NCBI GenBank assembly: GCA_947561715.1
Contig: OX387198.1
Location: 19,781,645 to 19,845,644 of the forward strand
Direction of reading: 5' to 3'
Source of the DNA: Ascidia mentula
Lineage: Eukaryota > Chordata > Ascidiacea > Phlebobranchia > Ascidiidae
Length of the DNA stretch: 64,000 nucleotides
Part shown: positions 33,055 through 46,039 of the stretch, one piece after another
How positions within the stretch are numbered: the first letter of the stretch is position 1
Layout of the letters: each line of letters starts with the position of its first letter
Made by a program: the position numbers and the translations under genes
The notes under the pieces: generated by a model
What the model was told of the DNA's origin: nothing
The model's input: only the letters and a program-made list of their open reading frames with translations
Database searches by the model: none

Positions 33055-36000
33055 GTCTACGGCCATACCAGGTTGAAAGCACCCGATCTCGTTCGATCTC
33101 GGCAGTTAAGCAACCTCGGGCTTGCTTAGTACTTGGATGGGTGACCGCCTAGGAATACCAAGTGTTGTAGTCATTTTTTTATTTACACAAAGTATGCTTT
33201 GAATTGCGCATAAAGATCGTCAAAACAGACTTACTAACGTCTACGGCCGTACCACGTTGGAAGCACCCGATCTCGTTCGATCTCGGCAGTTAAGCAACCT
33301 CGTGCTTGGTTAGTACTTGGATGGGTGATTGCCTAGGAATACCAAGTGTTGTAGTCATTTTTCTATTTGCACAAAGTATGCTTTGAATTGCTCATAAATG
33401 TCGTCAAAACAGACTAACAAACGTCTACGGCCATTCCAGTTTGAAAGCACCCGATCTCGTTCGATCTCGGCAGTTAAGCAACCTCAGGCTTGGATGGGTG
33501 ACCGCCTAGGAATACCAAGTGTTGTAGTCATTTTACTGTTTGCACAAAGTATGCATTGAATTGCGAATATAGATCGTCATAACAGACTAACAAACGTCTA
33601 AGGCTATACCAGGTTAAAAGCACCAATTTCGTTCGATCTCGGCAGTTAAACAACCTCGGGCTTGGTTAGTATTTGGTTGGGTGATTGCCTAGGAATACCA
33701 AGTGTTGTAGTCATTTTACTGTTTGCACAAAGTATGCTTTGAATTGCCTGTAAATGTCGTCAAAACAGACTAACAAACGTCTACGGCCATACCAGGTTGA
33801 AAGCACCCGATCTCCTTCGATCTCGGCAGTTAAGCAACCTTGGGCTTGGTTAGTATTTGTTTGGGTGATCGCCAAGGAATACCAGGTGTTGTAGTCATTT
33901 TTCTATTTACACAAAGTATGCTTTGAATTACGCATAAAGATCGTCAAAACAGACTAACAAACGTCTACGGCCATACCAGGTTGAAAGCACCCGATCTCGT
34001 TCGATCTCGGCAGTTAAGCAACCTCGGGCTTGCTTAGTACTTGGATGGGTGACCGCCTAGGAATACCAAGTGTTGTAGTCATTTTTCTATTTACACAAAG
34101 TATGCTTTGAATTGCGCATAAAGATCGTCAAAACAGACTTACAAACGTCTACGGCCGTACCACGTTGGAAGCACCCGATCTCGTTCGATCTCGGCAGTTA
34201 AGCAACCTCGGGCTTGGTTAGTACTTGGATGGGTGATTGCCTAGGAATACCAAGTGTTGTAGTCATTTTTCTATTTGCACAAAGTATGCTTTGAATTGCT
34301 CATAAATGTCGTCAAAACAGACTAACAAACGTCTACGGCCATTCCAGTTTGAAAGCACCCGATCTCGTTCGATCTCGGCAGTTAAGCAACCTCAGGCTTG
34401 GATGGGTGACCGCCTAGGAATACCAAGTGTTGTAGTCATTTTACTGTTTGCACAAAGTATGCTTTGAATTGCCTGTAAATGTCGTCAAAACAGACTAACA
34501 AACGTCTACGGCCATACCAGGTTGAAAGCACCCGATCTCCTTCGATCTCGGCAGTTAAGCAACCTTGGGCTTGGTTAGTAATTGGATGAGTGACCTCCTA
34601 GGAATACCAAGTGTTGTAGTCATTTTTCTATTTAAACAAAGTATGCATTGAATTGCGAATAAAGATCGTCATAACAGACTAACAAACGTCTAAGGCTATA
34701 CCAGGTTAAAAGCACCGATCTCGTTCGATCTCGGCAGTTAAGCAACCTCAGGCTTGGATGGGTTACCGCCTAGGAATACCAAGTGTTGTAGTCATTTTAC
34801 TGTTTGCACAAAGTATGCATTGAATTGCGCATAAAGATCGTCATAACAGACTAACAAACGTCTAAGTCTATACCAGGTTAAAAGCACCGATCTCGTTCGA
34901 TCTCGGCAGTTAAACAACATCGGGCTTGGTTAGTATTTGGTTGGGTGATTGCCTAGGAATACCAAGTGTTGTAGTCATTTTACTGTTTGCACAAAGTAAG
35001 CTTTGAATTGCCTGTAAATGTCGTCAAAACAGACTAACAAACGTCTACGGCCATACCAGGTTGAAAGCACCCGATCTCGTTCGATCTCGGCAGTTAAGCA
35101 ACCTCGGGCTTGCTTAGTACTTGGATGGGTGACCGCCTAGGAATACCAAGTGTTGTAGTCATTTTTCTATTTACACAAAGTATGCTTTGAATTGCGCATA
35201 AAGATCGTCAAAACAGACTTACAAACGTCTACGGCCGTACCACGTTGGAAGCACCCGATCTCGTTCGATCTCGGCAGTTAAGCAACCTCGGGCTTGGTTA
35301 GTACTTGGATGGGTGATTGCCTAGGAATACCAAGTGTTGTAGTCATTTTTCTATTTGCACAAAGTATGCTTTGAATTGCTCATAAATGTCGTCAAAACAG
35401 ACTAACAAACGTCTACGGCCATTCCAGTTTGAAAGCACCCGATCTCGTTCGATCTCGGCAGTTAAGCAACCTCAGGCTTGGATGGGTGACCGCCTAGGAA
35501 TACCACGTGTTGTAGTCATTTTACTGTTTGCACAAAGTATGCTTTGAATTGCCTGTAAATGTCGTCAAAACAGACTAACAAACGTCTACGGCCATACCAG
35601 GTTGAAAGCACCCGATCTCGTTCGATTTCGGCAGTTAAACAACCTCAGGCTTGGATGGGTGACCGCCTAGGAATACCAAGTGTTGTAGTCATTTTACTGT
35701 TTGCACAAAGTATGCTTTGAGTTGCCTGTAAATGTCGTCTAAACAGACTAACAAACGTCTACGGCCATACCAGGTTGAAAGCACCCGATCTCGTTCGATT
35801 TCGGCAGTTAAACAACACCAGGCTTGGATGGGTGACCGCCTAGGAATACCAAGTGTTGTAGTCATTTTACTATTTGCACAAAGTATGCTTTGAATTGCCC
35901 ATAAATGTCGTCAAAACAGACTAACAAACGTCTACGGCCATATCAGGTTGAAAGCACCCGATCTCGTTCGATCTCGGCAGTTAAGCAACCTCGGGCTTGG

Positions 36001-36296
36001 TTAGTACTTGGATGGATGACCGCCTAGGAATACCAAGTGTTGTAGTCATTTTTCTATTTAAACAAAGTATGCATTGAATTGCGCATAAAGATCGTCATAA
36101 CAGACTAAAAAACGTCTAAGGCCATACCAGGTTGAAAGCACCGTTCTCGTTCGAACTCGGCAGTTAAGCAACCTCGGGCTTGGTTAGTATTTGTTTGGGT
36201 GATCGCCAAGGAATACCAGGTGTTGTAGTCATTTTTCTATTTACACAAAGTATGCTTTGAATTACGCATAAAGATCGTCAAAACAGACTAACAAAC
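33055..36296 (+). rRNA. 5S array, 18-unit higher-order repeat, copy A
   Basis: Starts: 33055, 33239, 33423, 33596, 33779, 33963, 34147, 34331, 34504, 34688, 34860, 35043, 35227, 35411, 35584, 35757, 35930, 36114. The block is 3,242 bp and repeats twice more. Six copies have the 11-nt deletion: 33423, 34331, 34688, 35411, 35584 and 35757. Confidence 0.94.
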
Positions 36297-39200
36297 GTCT
36301 ACGGCCATACCAGGTTGAAAGCACCCGATCTCGTTCGATCTCGGCAGTTAAGCAACCTCGGGCTTGCTTAGTACTTGGATGGGTGACCGCCTAGGAATAC
36401 CAAGTGTTGTAGTCATTTTTTTATTTACACAAAGTATGCTTTGAATTGCGCATAAAGATCGTCAAAACAGACTTACTAACGTCTACGGCCGTACCACGTT
36501 GGAAGCACCCGATCTCGTTCGATCTCGGCAGTTAAGCAACCTCGTGCTTGGTTAGTACTTGGATGGGTGATTGCCTAGGAATACCAAGTGTTGTAGTCAT
36601 TTTTCTATTTGCACAAAGTATGCTTTGAATTGCTCATAAATGTCGTCAAAACAGACTAACAAACGTCTACGGCCATTCCAGTTTGAAAGCACCCGATCTC
36701 GTTCGATCTCGGCAGTTAAGCAACCTCAGGCTTGGATGGGTGACCGCCTAGGAATACCAAGTGTTGTAGTCATTTTACTGTTTGCACAAAGTATGCATTG
36801 AATTGCGAATATAGATCGTCATAACAGACTAACAAACGTCTAAGGCTATACCAGGTTAAAAGCACCGATTTCGTTCGATCTCGGCAGTTAAACAACCTCG
36901 GGCTTGGTTAGTATTTGGTTGGGTGATTGCCTAGGAATACCAAGTGTTGTAGTCATTTTACTGTTTGCACAAAGTATGCTTTGAATTGCCTGTAAATGTC
37001 GTCAAAACAGACTAACAAACGTCTACGGCCATACCAGGTTGAAAGCACCCGATCTCCTTCGATCTCGGCAGTTAAGCAACCTTGGGCTTGGTTAGTATTT
37101 GTTTGGGTGATCGCCAAGGAATACCAGGTGTTGTAGTCATTTTTCTATTTACACAAAGTATGCTTTGAATTACGCATAAAGATCGTCAAAACAGACTAAC
37201 AAACGTCTACGGCCATACCAGGTTGAAAGCACCCGATCTCGTTCGATCTCGGCAGTTAAGCAACCTCGGGCTTGCTTAGTACTTGGATGGGTGACCGCCT
37301 AGGAATACCAAGTGTTGTAGTCATTTTTCTATTTACACAAAGTATGCTTTGAATTGCGCATAAAGATCGTCAAAACAGACTTACAAACGTCTACGGCCGT
37401 ACCACGTTGGAAGCACCCGATCTCGTTCGATCTCGGCAGTTAAGCAACCTCGGGCTTGGTTAGTACTTGGATGGGTGATTGCCTAGGAATACCAAGTGTT
37501 GTAGTCATTTTTCTATTTGCACAAAGTATGCTTTGAATTGCTCATAAATGTCGTCAAAACAGACTAACAAACGTCTACGGCCATTCCAGTTTGAAAGCAC
37601 CCGATCTCGTTCGATCTCGGCAGTTAAGCAACCTCAGGCTTGGATGGGTGACCGCCTAGGAATACCAAGTGTTGTAGTCATTTTACTGTTTGCACAAAGT
37701 ATGCTTTGAATTGCCTGTAAATGTCGTCAAAACAGACTAACAAACGTCTACGGCCATACCAGGTTGAAAGCACCCGATCTCCTTCGATCTCGGCAGTTAA
37801 GCAACCTTGGGCTTGGTTAGTAATTGGATGAGTGACCTCCTAGGAATACCAAGTGTTGTAGTCATTTTTCTATTTAAACAAAGTATGCATTGAATTGCGA
37901 ATAAAGATCGTCATAACAGACTAACAAACGTCTAAGGCTATACCAGGTTAAAAGCACCGATCTCGTTCGATCTCGGCAGTTAAGCAACCTCAGGCTTGGA
38001 TGGGTTACCGCCTAGGAATACCAAGTGTTGTAGTCATTTTACTGTTTGCACAAAGTATGCATTGAATTGCGCATAAAGATCGTCATAACAGACTAACAAA
38101 CGTCTAAGTCTATACCAGGTTAAAAGCACCGATCTCGTTCGATCTCGGCAGTTAAACAACATCGGGCTTGGTTAATATTTGGTTGGGTGATTGCCTAGGA
38201 ATACCAAGTGTTGTAGTCATTTTACTGTTTGCACAAAGTAAGCTTTGAATTGCCTGTAAATGTCGTCAAAACAGACTAACAAACGTCTACGGCCATACCA
38301 GGTTGAAAGCACCCGATCTCGTTCGATCTCGGCAGTTAAGCAACCTCGGGCTTGCTTAGTACTTGGATGGGTGACCGCCTAGGAATACCAAGTGTTGTAG
38401 TCATTTTTCTATTTACACAAAGTATGCTTTGAATTGCGCATAAAGATCGTCAAAACAGACTTACAAACGTCTACGGCCGTACCACGTTGGAAGCACCCGA
38501 TCTCGTTCGATCTCGGCAGTTAAGCAACCTCGGGCTTGGTTAGTACTTGGATGGGTGATTGCCTAGGAATACCAAGTGTTGTAGTCATTTTTCTATTTGC
38601 ACAAAGTATGCTTTGAATTGCTCATAAATGTCGTCAAAACAGACTAACAAACGTCTACGGCCATTCCAGTTTGAAAGCACCCGATCTCGTTCGATCTCGG
38701 CAGTTAAGCAACCTCAGGCTTGGATGGGTGACCGCCTAGGAATACCACGTGTTGTAGTCATTTTACTGTTTGCACAAAGTATGCTTTGAATTGCCTGTAA
38801 ATGTCGTCAAAACAGACTAACAAACGTCTACGGCCATACCAGGTTGAAAGCACCCGATCTCGTTCGATTTCGGCAGTTAAACAACCTCAGGCTTGGATGG
38901 GTGACCGCCTAGGAATACCAAGTGTTGTAGTCATTTTACTGTTTGCACAAAGTATGCTTTGAGTTGCCTGTAAATGTCGTCTAAACAGACTAACAAACGT
39001 CTACGGCCATACCAGGTTGAAAGCACCCGATCTCGTTCGATTTCGGCAGTTAAACAACCCCAGGCTTGGATGGGTGACCGCCTAGGAATACCAAGTGTTG
39101 TAGTCATTTTACGATTTGCACAAAGTATGCTTTGAATTGCCCATAAATGTCGTCAAAACAGACTAACAAACGTCTACGGCCATATCAGGTTGAAAGCACC

Positions 39201-39538
39201 CGATCTCGTTCGATCTCGGCAGTTAAGCAACCTCGGGCTTGGTTAGTACTTGGATGGATGACCGCCTAGGAATACCAAGTGTTGTAGTCATTTTTCTATT
39301 TAAACAAAGTATGCATTGAATTGCGCATAAAGATCGTCATAACAGACTAAAAAACGTCTAAGGCCATACCAGGTTGAAAGCACCGTTCTCGTTCGAACTC
39401 GGCAGTTAAGCAACCTCGGGCTTGGTTAGTATTTGTTTGGGTGATCGCCAAGGAATACCAGGTGTTGTAGTCATTTTTCTATTTACACAAAGTATGCTTT
39501 GAATTACGCATAAAGATCGTCAAAACAGACTAACAAAC
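36297..39538 (+). rRNA. 5S array, 18-unit higher-order repeat, copy B
   Basis: Same 18 variants in the same order as copy A, each exactly 3,242 bp further on: 36297, 36481, 36665, 36838, 37021, 37205, 37389, 37573, 37746, 37930, 38102, 38285, 38469, 38653, 38826, 38999, 39172, 39356. Only scattered single-base differences from copy A were seen, so the duplication is recent. Confidence 0.94.
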
Positions 39539-42067
39539 GTCTACGGCCATACCAGGTTGAAAGCACCCGATCTCGTTCGATCTCGGCAGTTAAGCAACCT
39601 CGGGCTTGCTTAGTACTTGGATGGGTGACCGCCTAGGAATACCAAGTGTTGTAGTCATTTTTTTATTTACACAAAGTATGCTTTGAATTGCGCATAAAGA
39701 TCGTCAAAACAGACTTACTAACGTCTACGGCCGTACCACGTTGGAAGCACCCGATCTCGTTCGATCTCGGCAGTTAAGCAACCTCGTGCTTGGTTAGTAC
39801 TTGGATGGGTGATTGCCTAGGAATACCAAGTGTTGTAGTCATTTTTCTATTTGCACAAAGTATGCTTTGAATTGCTCATAAATGTCGTCAAAACAGACTA
39901 ACAAACGTCTACGGCCATTCCAGTTTGAAAGCACCCGATCTCGTTCGATCTCGGCAGTTAAGCAACCTCAGGCTTGGATGGGTGACCGCCTAGGAATACC
40001 AAGTGTTGTAGTCATTTTACTGTTTGCACAAAGTATGCATTGAATTGCGAATATAGATCGTCATAACAGACTAACAAACGTCTAAGGCTATACCAGGTTA
40101 AAAGCACCGATTTCGTTCGATCTCGGCAGTTAAACAACCTCGGGCTTGGTTAGTATTTGGTTGGGTGATTGCCTAGGAATACCAAGTGTTGTAGTCATTT
40201 TACTGTTTGCACAAAGTATGCTTTGAATTGCCTGTAAATGTCGTCAAAACAGACTAACAAACGTCTACGGCCATACCAGGTTGAAAGCACCCGATCTCCT
40301 TCGATCTCGGCAGTTAAGCAACCTTGGGCTTGGTTAGTATTTGTTTGGGTGATCGCCAAGGAATACCAGGTGTTGTAGTCATTTTTCTATTTACACAAAG
40401 TATGCTTTGAATTACGCATAAAGATCGTCAAAACAGACTAACAAACGTCTACGGCCATACCAGGTTGAAAGCACCCGATCTCGTTCGATCTCGGCAGTTA
40501 AGCAACCTCGGGCTTGCTTAGTACTTGGATGGGTGACCGCCTAGGAATACCAAGTGTTGTAGTCATTTTTCTATTTACACAAAGTATGCTTTGAATTGCG
40601 CATAAAGATCGTCAAAACAGACTTACAAACGTCTACGGCCGTACCACGTTGGAAGCACCCGATCTCGTTCGATCTCGGCAGTTAAGCAACCTCGGGCTTG
40701 GTTAGTACTTGGATGGGTGATTGCCTAGGAATACCAAGTGTTGTAGTCATTTTTCTATTTGCACAAAGTATGCTTTGAATTGCTCATAAATGTCGTCAAA
40801 ACAGACTAACAAACGTCTACGGCCATTCCAGTTTGAAAGCACCCGATCTCGTTCGATCTCGGCAGTTAAGCAACCTCAGGCTTGGATGGGTGACCGCCTA
40901 GGAATACCAAGTGTTGTAGTCATTTTACTGTTTGCACAAAGTATGCTTTGAATTGCCTGTAAATGTCGTCAAAACAGACTAACAAACGTCTACGGCCATA
41001 CCAGGTTGAAAGCACCCGATCTCCTTCGATCTCGGCAGTTAAGCAACCTTGGGCTTGGTTAGTAATTGGATGAGTGACCTCCTAGGAATACCAAGTGTTG
41101 TAGTCATTTTTCTATTTAAACAAAGTATGCATTGAATTGCGAATAAAGATCGTCATAACAGACTAACAAACGTCTAAGGCTATACCAGGTTAAAAGCACC
41201 GATCTCGTTCGATCTCGGCAGTTAAGCAACCTCAGGCTTGGATGGGTTACCGCCTAGGAATACCAAGTGTTGTAGTCATTTTACTGTTTGCACAAAGTAT
41301 GCATTGAATTGCGCATAAAGATCGTCATAACAGACTAACAAACGTCTAAGTCTATACCAGGTTATAAGCACCGATCTCGTTCGATCTCGGCAGTTAAACA
41401 ACATCGGGCTTGGTTAGTATTTGGTTGGGTGATTGCCTAGGAATACCAAGTGTTGTAGTCATTTTACTGTTTGCACAAAGTAAGCTTTGAATTGCCTGTA
41501 AATGTCGTCAAAACAGACTAACAAACGTCTACGGCCATACCAGGTTGAAAGCACCCGATCTCGTTCGATCTCGGCAGTTAAGCAACCTCGGGCTTGCTTA
41601 GTACTTGGATGGGTGACCGCCTAGGAATACCAAGTGTTGTAGTCATTTTTCTATTTACACAAAGTATGCTTTGAATTGCGCATAAAGATCGTCAAAACAG
41701 ACTTACAAACGTCTACGGCCGTACCACGTTGGAAGCACCCGATCTCGTTCGATCTCGGCAGTTAAGCAACCTCGGGCTTGGTTAGTACTTGGATGGGTGA
41801 TTGCCTAGGAACACCAAGTGTTGTAGTCATTTTTCTATTTGCACAAAGTATGCTTTGAATTGCTCATAAATGTCGTCAAAACAGACTAACAAACGTCTAC
41901 GGCCATTCCAGTTTGAAAGCACCCGATCTCGTTCGATCTCGGCAGTTAAGCAACCTCAGGCTTGGATGGGTGACCGCCTAGGAATACCACGTGTTGTAGT
42001 CATTTTACTGTTTGCACAAAGTATGCTTTGAATTGCCTGTAAATGTCGTCAAAACAGACTAACAAAC
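39539..42067 (+). rRNA. 5S array, higher-order repeat, copy C (first 14 units)
   Basis: Units 39539, 39723, 39907, 40080, 40263, 40447, 40631, 40815, 40988, 41172, 41344, 41527, 41711 and 41895 follow copy B at +3,242 bp. The order then departs from the pattern. Confidence 0.93.
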
Positions 42068-43688
42068 GTCTACGGCCATACCAGGTTGAAAGCACCCGAT
42101 CTCGTTCGATCTCGGCAGTTAAGCAACCTCGGGCTTGCTTAGTACTTGGATGGGTGACCGCCTAGGAATACCAAGTGTTGTAGTCATTTTTCTATTTACA
42201 CAAAGTATGCTTTGAATTGCGCATAAAGATCGTCAAAACAGACTTACAAACGTCTACGGCCGTACCACGTTGGAAGCACCCGATCTCGTTCGATCTCGGC
42301 AGTTAAGCAACCTCGGGCTTGGTTAGTACTTGGATGGGTGATTGCCTAGGAACACCAAGTGTTGTAGTCATTTTTCTATTTGCACAAAGTATGCTTTGAA
42401 TTGCTCATAAATGTCGTCAAAACAGACTAACAAACGTCTACGGCCATTCCAGTTTGAAAGCACCCGATCTCGTTCGATCTCGGCAGTTAAGCAACCTCAG
42501 GCTTGGATGGGTGACCGCCTAGGAATACCACGTGTTGTAGTCATTTTACTGTTTGCACAAAGTATGCTTTGAATTGCCTGTAAATGTCGTCAAAACAGAC
42601 TAACAAACGTCTACGGCCATACCAGGTTGAAAGCACCCGATCTCCTTCGATCTCGGCAGTTAAGCAACCTTGGGCTTGGTTAGTAATTGGATGAGTGACC
42701 TCCTAGGAATACCAAGTGTTGTAGTCATTTTTCTATTTAAACAAAGTATGCATTGAATTGCGAATAAAGATCGTCATAACAGACTAACAAACGTCTAAGG
42801 CTATACCAGGTTAAAAGCACCGATCTCGTTCGATCTCGGCAGTTAAGCAACCTCAGGCTTGGATGGGTTACCGCCTAGGAATACCAAGTGTTGTAGTCAT
42901 TTTACTGTTTGCACAAAGTATGCATTGAATTGCGCATGAAGATCGTCATAACAGACTAACAAACGTCTAAGTCTATACCAGGTTAAAAGCACCGATCTCG
43001 TTCGATCTCGGCAGTTAAACAACATCGGGCTTGGTTAGTATTTGGTTGGGTGATTGCCTAGGAATACCAAGTGTTGTAGTCATTTTACTGTTTGCACAAA
43101 GTATGCTTTGAATTGCCTGTAAATGTCGTCAAAACAGACTAACAAACGTCTACGGCCATACCAGGTTGAAAGCACCCGATCTCGTTCGATCTGGGCAGTT
43201 AAGCAACCTTGGGCTTGGTTAGTACTTGGATGGGTGACCTCCTAGGAATACCAAGTGTTGTAGTCATTTTTCTATTTAAACAAAGTATGCATTGAATTGC
43301 GAATAAAGATCTTCATAACAGACTAACAAACGTCTACGGCCATACCAGGTTAACAGCACCGATCTCGTTCGATCTCGGCAGTTAAGCAACCTCGGGCTTG
43401 GTTAGTACTTGGATGGGTGACCGCCTAGGAATACCAAGTGTTGTAGTCATTTTTCTGTTTACCCAAATTATGCTTTGAATTGCGCATAAATGTCGTCAAA
43501 ACAGACTAATAAACGTCTACGGCCATACCAGATTGAAAGCACCCGATCTCGGCAGTTAAGCAACCTCGGGCTTGGTTAGTACTTGGATGGGTGTCCGCCT
43601 TGGAATACCAAGTGTTGCATTCATTTTTCTATTTACGCAAAGTATGGTTTGTATTGCGCATAAAGATCGTCATAACAGACTAACAAAC
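42068..43688 (+). rRNA. 5S array, right edge
   Basis: Starts: 42068, 42252, 42436, 42609, 42793, 42965, 43148, 43332, 43515. The first three repeat 41527-41895 at a 541-bp offset, including the rare AACACCAAG variant. The next three resemble 40988-41344. The last ones are more diverged, and 43,515-43,622 carries the 10-nt deletion plus other changes. Edge copies of tandem arrays are commonly the most diverged because they exchange less. Confidence 0.92.
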
Positions 43689-43701
43689 GTCTACGGCCGT
43701 A
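43689..43701 (+). pseudogene. 5S rRNA fragment at the array end
   Basis: The first 13 bases of a 5S copy of the GTCTACGGCCGTA type, then unrelated sequence (GGGAAACATG). This is the right end of the array. A gap of 180 bp separates it from the stop codon of the ankyrin gene. Confidence 0.85.
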
Positions 43702-43824
43702 GGGAAACATGCGTGTTGCTACAATGGTTCCTGGTAATTCCCCTTACTAAATTTGTCAACATGTTGAAATCAACGCAATTTAAAAAATATTTCCCAACTA
43801 CACCAAAAAATAAAATACACCGAT

Positions 43825-43830
43825 TTTATT
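43825..43830 (-). terminator. Poly(A) signal of the ankyrin-repeat gene
   Basis: AATAAA on the - strand, 51 bp past the stop codon of the gene at 43,881-44,596. It is the only canonical signal on this strand between the gene and the 5S array. Confidence 0.6.
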
Positions 43831-43880
43831 CCAGGAACACTTAGTTCTGTTATGTTAATTTTGCATTGAATTTGGTTGTT

Positions 43881-44596
43881 TCAAATATCGGATGAGGGTA
43901 GAAATCTTCCTCCGGATCTTCTCCCTTTCCTCGTATGATCATCATCCCCAGATTTCCTCCTCCTTCTTTGTTCCTCATCCCACGATGGAATTTTCTTCGT
44001 ATCCGAGTTCGTTGTAGCGAGTAGCCAATCGTAAGGTCGCTTGCGCAGGCTGCAACGAGACTATTATTTTCACATTTTTTTCACAAAGCGAAAGCACTCA
44101 CGTGATTTTGTCACGCAAAGCTGCGGAAATGACGTCGGCACATTCCATGTGACCGTAAAGTCTCGCCAATGTCATCGGCGTGTCTTCATAACTACGACAG
44201 AAACATGCAAATGATATGTTTGACTTAATTCATTGACTTACTTGTCGATTGCTGTTTCGTCACCTCCGTTTTCTATCAAAATTCTGAGAATATCGTTTCT
44301 ACCACTTTCGGCAGCAAAGTGCGCGGCTGTTTTGCCTTCATCGTTACGCATGGTTGGGTTTGCTCCAGCCTGAAATAATAAGGAAATTTATTTCTTTGAA
44401 ACGAATCACGTCACCAGCAAACCAAAAGTAAGAGTTTGACGGATCTGACGTTTCCGGAAATGACGCCACACATCAGTGGAGTTCGACCCCCCCAATCTTC
44501 GTCTCTTTCGTCTTTGTTAAATTTTTGCTGATCAAGTAAGTCTTCCAACCGCTCATTGTCACCAGAGGCAGCGCATTCGTGTAACACAGACATCAT
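43881..44596 (-). CDS. Small ankyrin-repeat protein, four exons
   Basis: Exons on the - strand: 44596-44423, 44369-44242, 44191-44102 and 44049-43881. All junctions are GT-AG and in phase, giving 186 aa. It starts at the first ATG of MMSVLHECAASG. Three ankyrin repeats are readable: GGRTPLMCGVISGN with KLLLLAGANP, EGKTAAHFAAESGRNDILRI, then EDTPMTLARLYGHMECADVI. After these comes a basic, acidic-patched tail (RKRPYDWLL, then an EEQRRRRKSGDDD stretch). Ankyrin repeats bind other proteins, so no catalytic role is implied. The DW-G-TPL and AHFAAE wording recalls vertebrate ANKRD66, but I am not sure of that match. The gene is very close to the 5S array and points toward it. It has no CRE octamer. 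Confidence 0.82.
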
Positions 44597-44599
44597 CAC

Positions 44600-45540
44600 G
44601 TTCTTTTACTTTTCATTGATGATAATAACGGCCGGACCTTACACTAAAACTTTGTGAGCGAAACTTCAGTTTCGCAAAACCTAGTGATTTTAACAACTTT
44701 TCAATAAAATTGGAAGGGCAACATCACATCAAGACTGAACAAAACAAGAACATTTAAGTATAGTTTGAACATTGTTCTTGAGCTGCACCAAAAGCGAGTC
44801 GAAAAGTCCATACATTGCGCATTTGTTCCGTGGTTGGCTTCTGTGACACCTTTGTGTGCATAAACGAACAAACAGACTTGAAACCAAAGCGTTCAATATG
44901 AAGCCAACATAGAATTCACACTAAAGTTTTATACAAACTGACCCGTATTTAAAAAGTTATTTATATCCCATACTCACTTTGCTTCTAGTTGTTAAAAGTA
45001 CCCATGTTTGGTGGAACTCAAAAAAGTTGAGGCACTCTCTTTAAAAAAGTTACCTTCCTAACCATGGGTTATATCTGTATTCAATTCATATTTCGTATAC
45101 TCTTGTTTTAAACCTGTTATTTGAAGCCAACTCTGAGAATTAAAACAGATTCTGGCATTTAACAAAACAAAACCTTTTGAAACAGGGGCTTTATTACACA
45201 ACAAAGCAGACTTTCGTGGAACAATGGAAATGAGAAATCAACACCAATAACTGTTGTTTCCTTTTCCTCTGTCTTTCCAATGAAAGAAATCTTCGACCTT
45301 CTTGCCTGTGTTGCTCATCCTTCAACGAAAAACGAATGGGAACGCATCGATAAATTAAAGGTAATATTATCATCAAAAATTGTTAACTAGAAGCTCGGTT
45401 AGTGTTTACATAAAACCACAATATTCAACTTTGTCCGAAATTCTGTATTGTACTATTTAAAACTATACATATAGGCCACAAAGTTGAGTTTTACATTTTT
45501 TAGAAAGAATTCAAACTGATGCGCTCGCTTTTGCATTTCT
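44600..45540. other. Intergenic, no gene seen
   Basis: Upstream of the ankyrin gene. No spliceable coding stretch with recognisable protein similarity on either strand. The open frame at about 45,194-45,376 (-) has no motif I know and looks accidental. Confidence 0.5.
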
Positions 45541-45689
45541 ATGTTACTCGATTAAGAAAATAAAACAAATATTTGATCGAAATAACATTAAGTGGAACTT
45601 GACGTTCTGTGGTGACCACCAAGTTTTGCGTGGCCACATAAAGGTTGGGAAACAGTGTACTGGACTACGTGTCAACTTACCTGTTTGTG

Positions 45690-46030
45690 TTGCTTTGGTG
45701 GCTTTTATTGAAACTACGCTGACAGAAACTGATGATGCGTATTTAGGCAAAATATATTTTTCTGACATAAAACATCCATAAAGCATCGACATTTCTGGCT
45801 TTACGCATAAACTTAATACCGCACATTTTTTTATCGTTGTTGGTTCAACAAAAATCACCAGATTAAATAATTTCCGCATGACTGCGTCTGACCTGTAGTA
45901 CCCTCTTCAGGCTTGTAGTAGCGCACGAGTGACCTTGCTGTTGTTTAAGAAAGATGCCGGCTTGTGTTGGGGCGAAAATGTACTTTGCTCTATAAATAAA
46001 GCCTTCTTCAGCAGTTGTGATTGAGCGAAG
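45690..46030 (+). mobile_element. Decayed Penelope-like 3' region (two pieces)
   Basis: At 45,723-45,764 the order CAGAAA, CTGATGA, TGC-loop-GGC, AAAATATAT, TTTCTG follows the hammerhead-like motif of the PLE cluster, with G to A in the GAAA box. At about 45,948-46,010 a second stretch (AAGAAAGATGCCGG, GGGGCGAAAATGTA, GCTCTATAAATAAAG) resembles the same motif and its downstream CTCTAAATAAATC, with part of the core missing. Both are on the + strand, about 230 bp apart. They look like an old, unrelated insertion of the same superfamily. No ORF remnant was recognised. Confidence 0.5.
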
Positions 46031-46039
46031 GTGACATTC

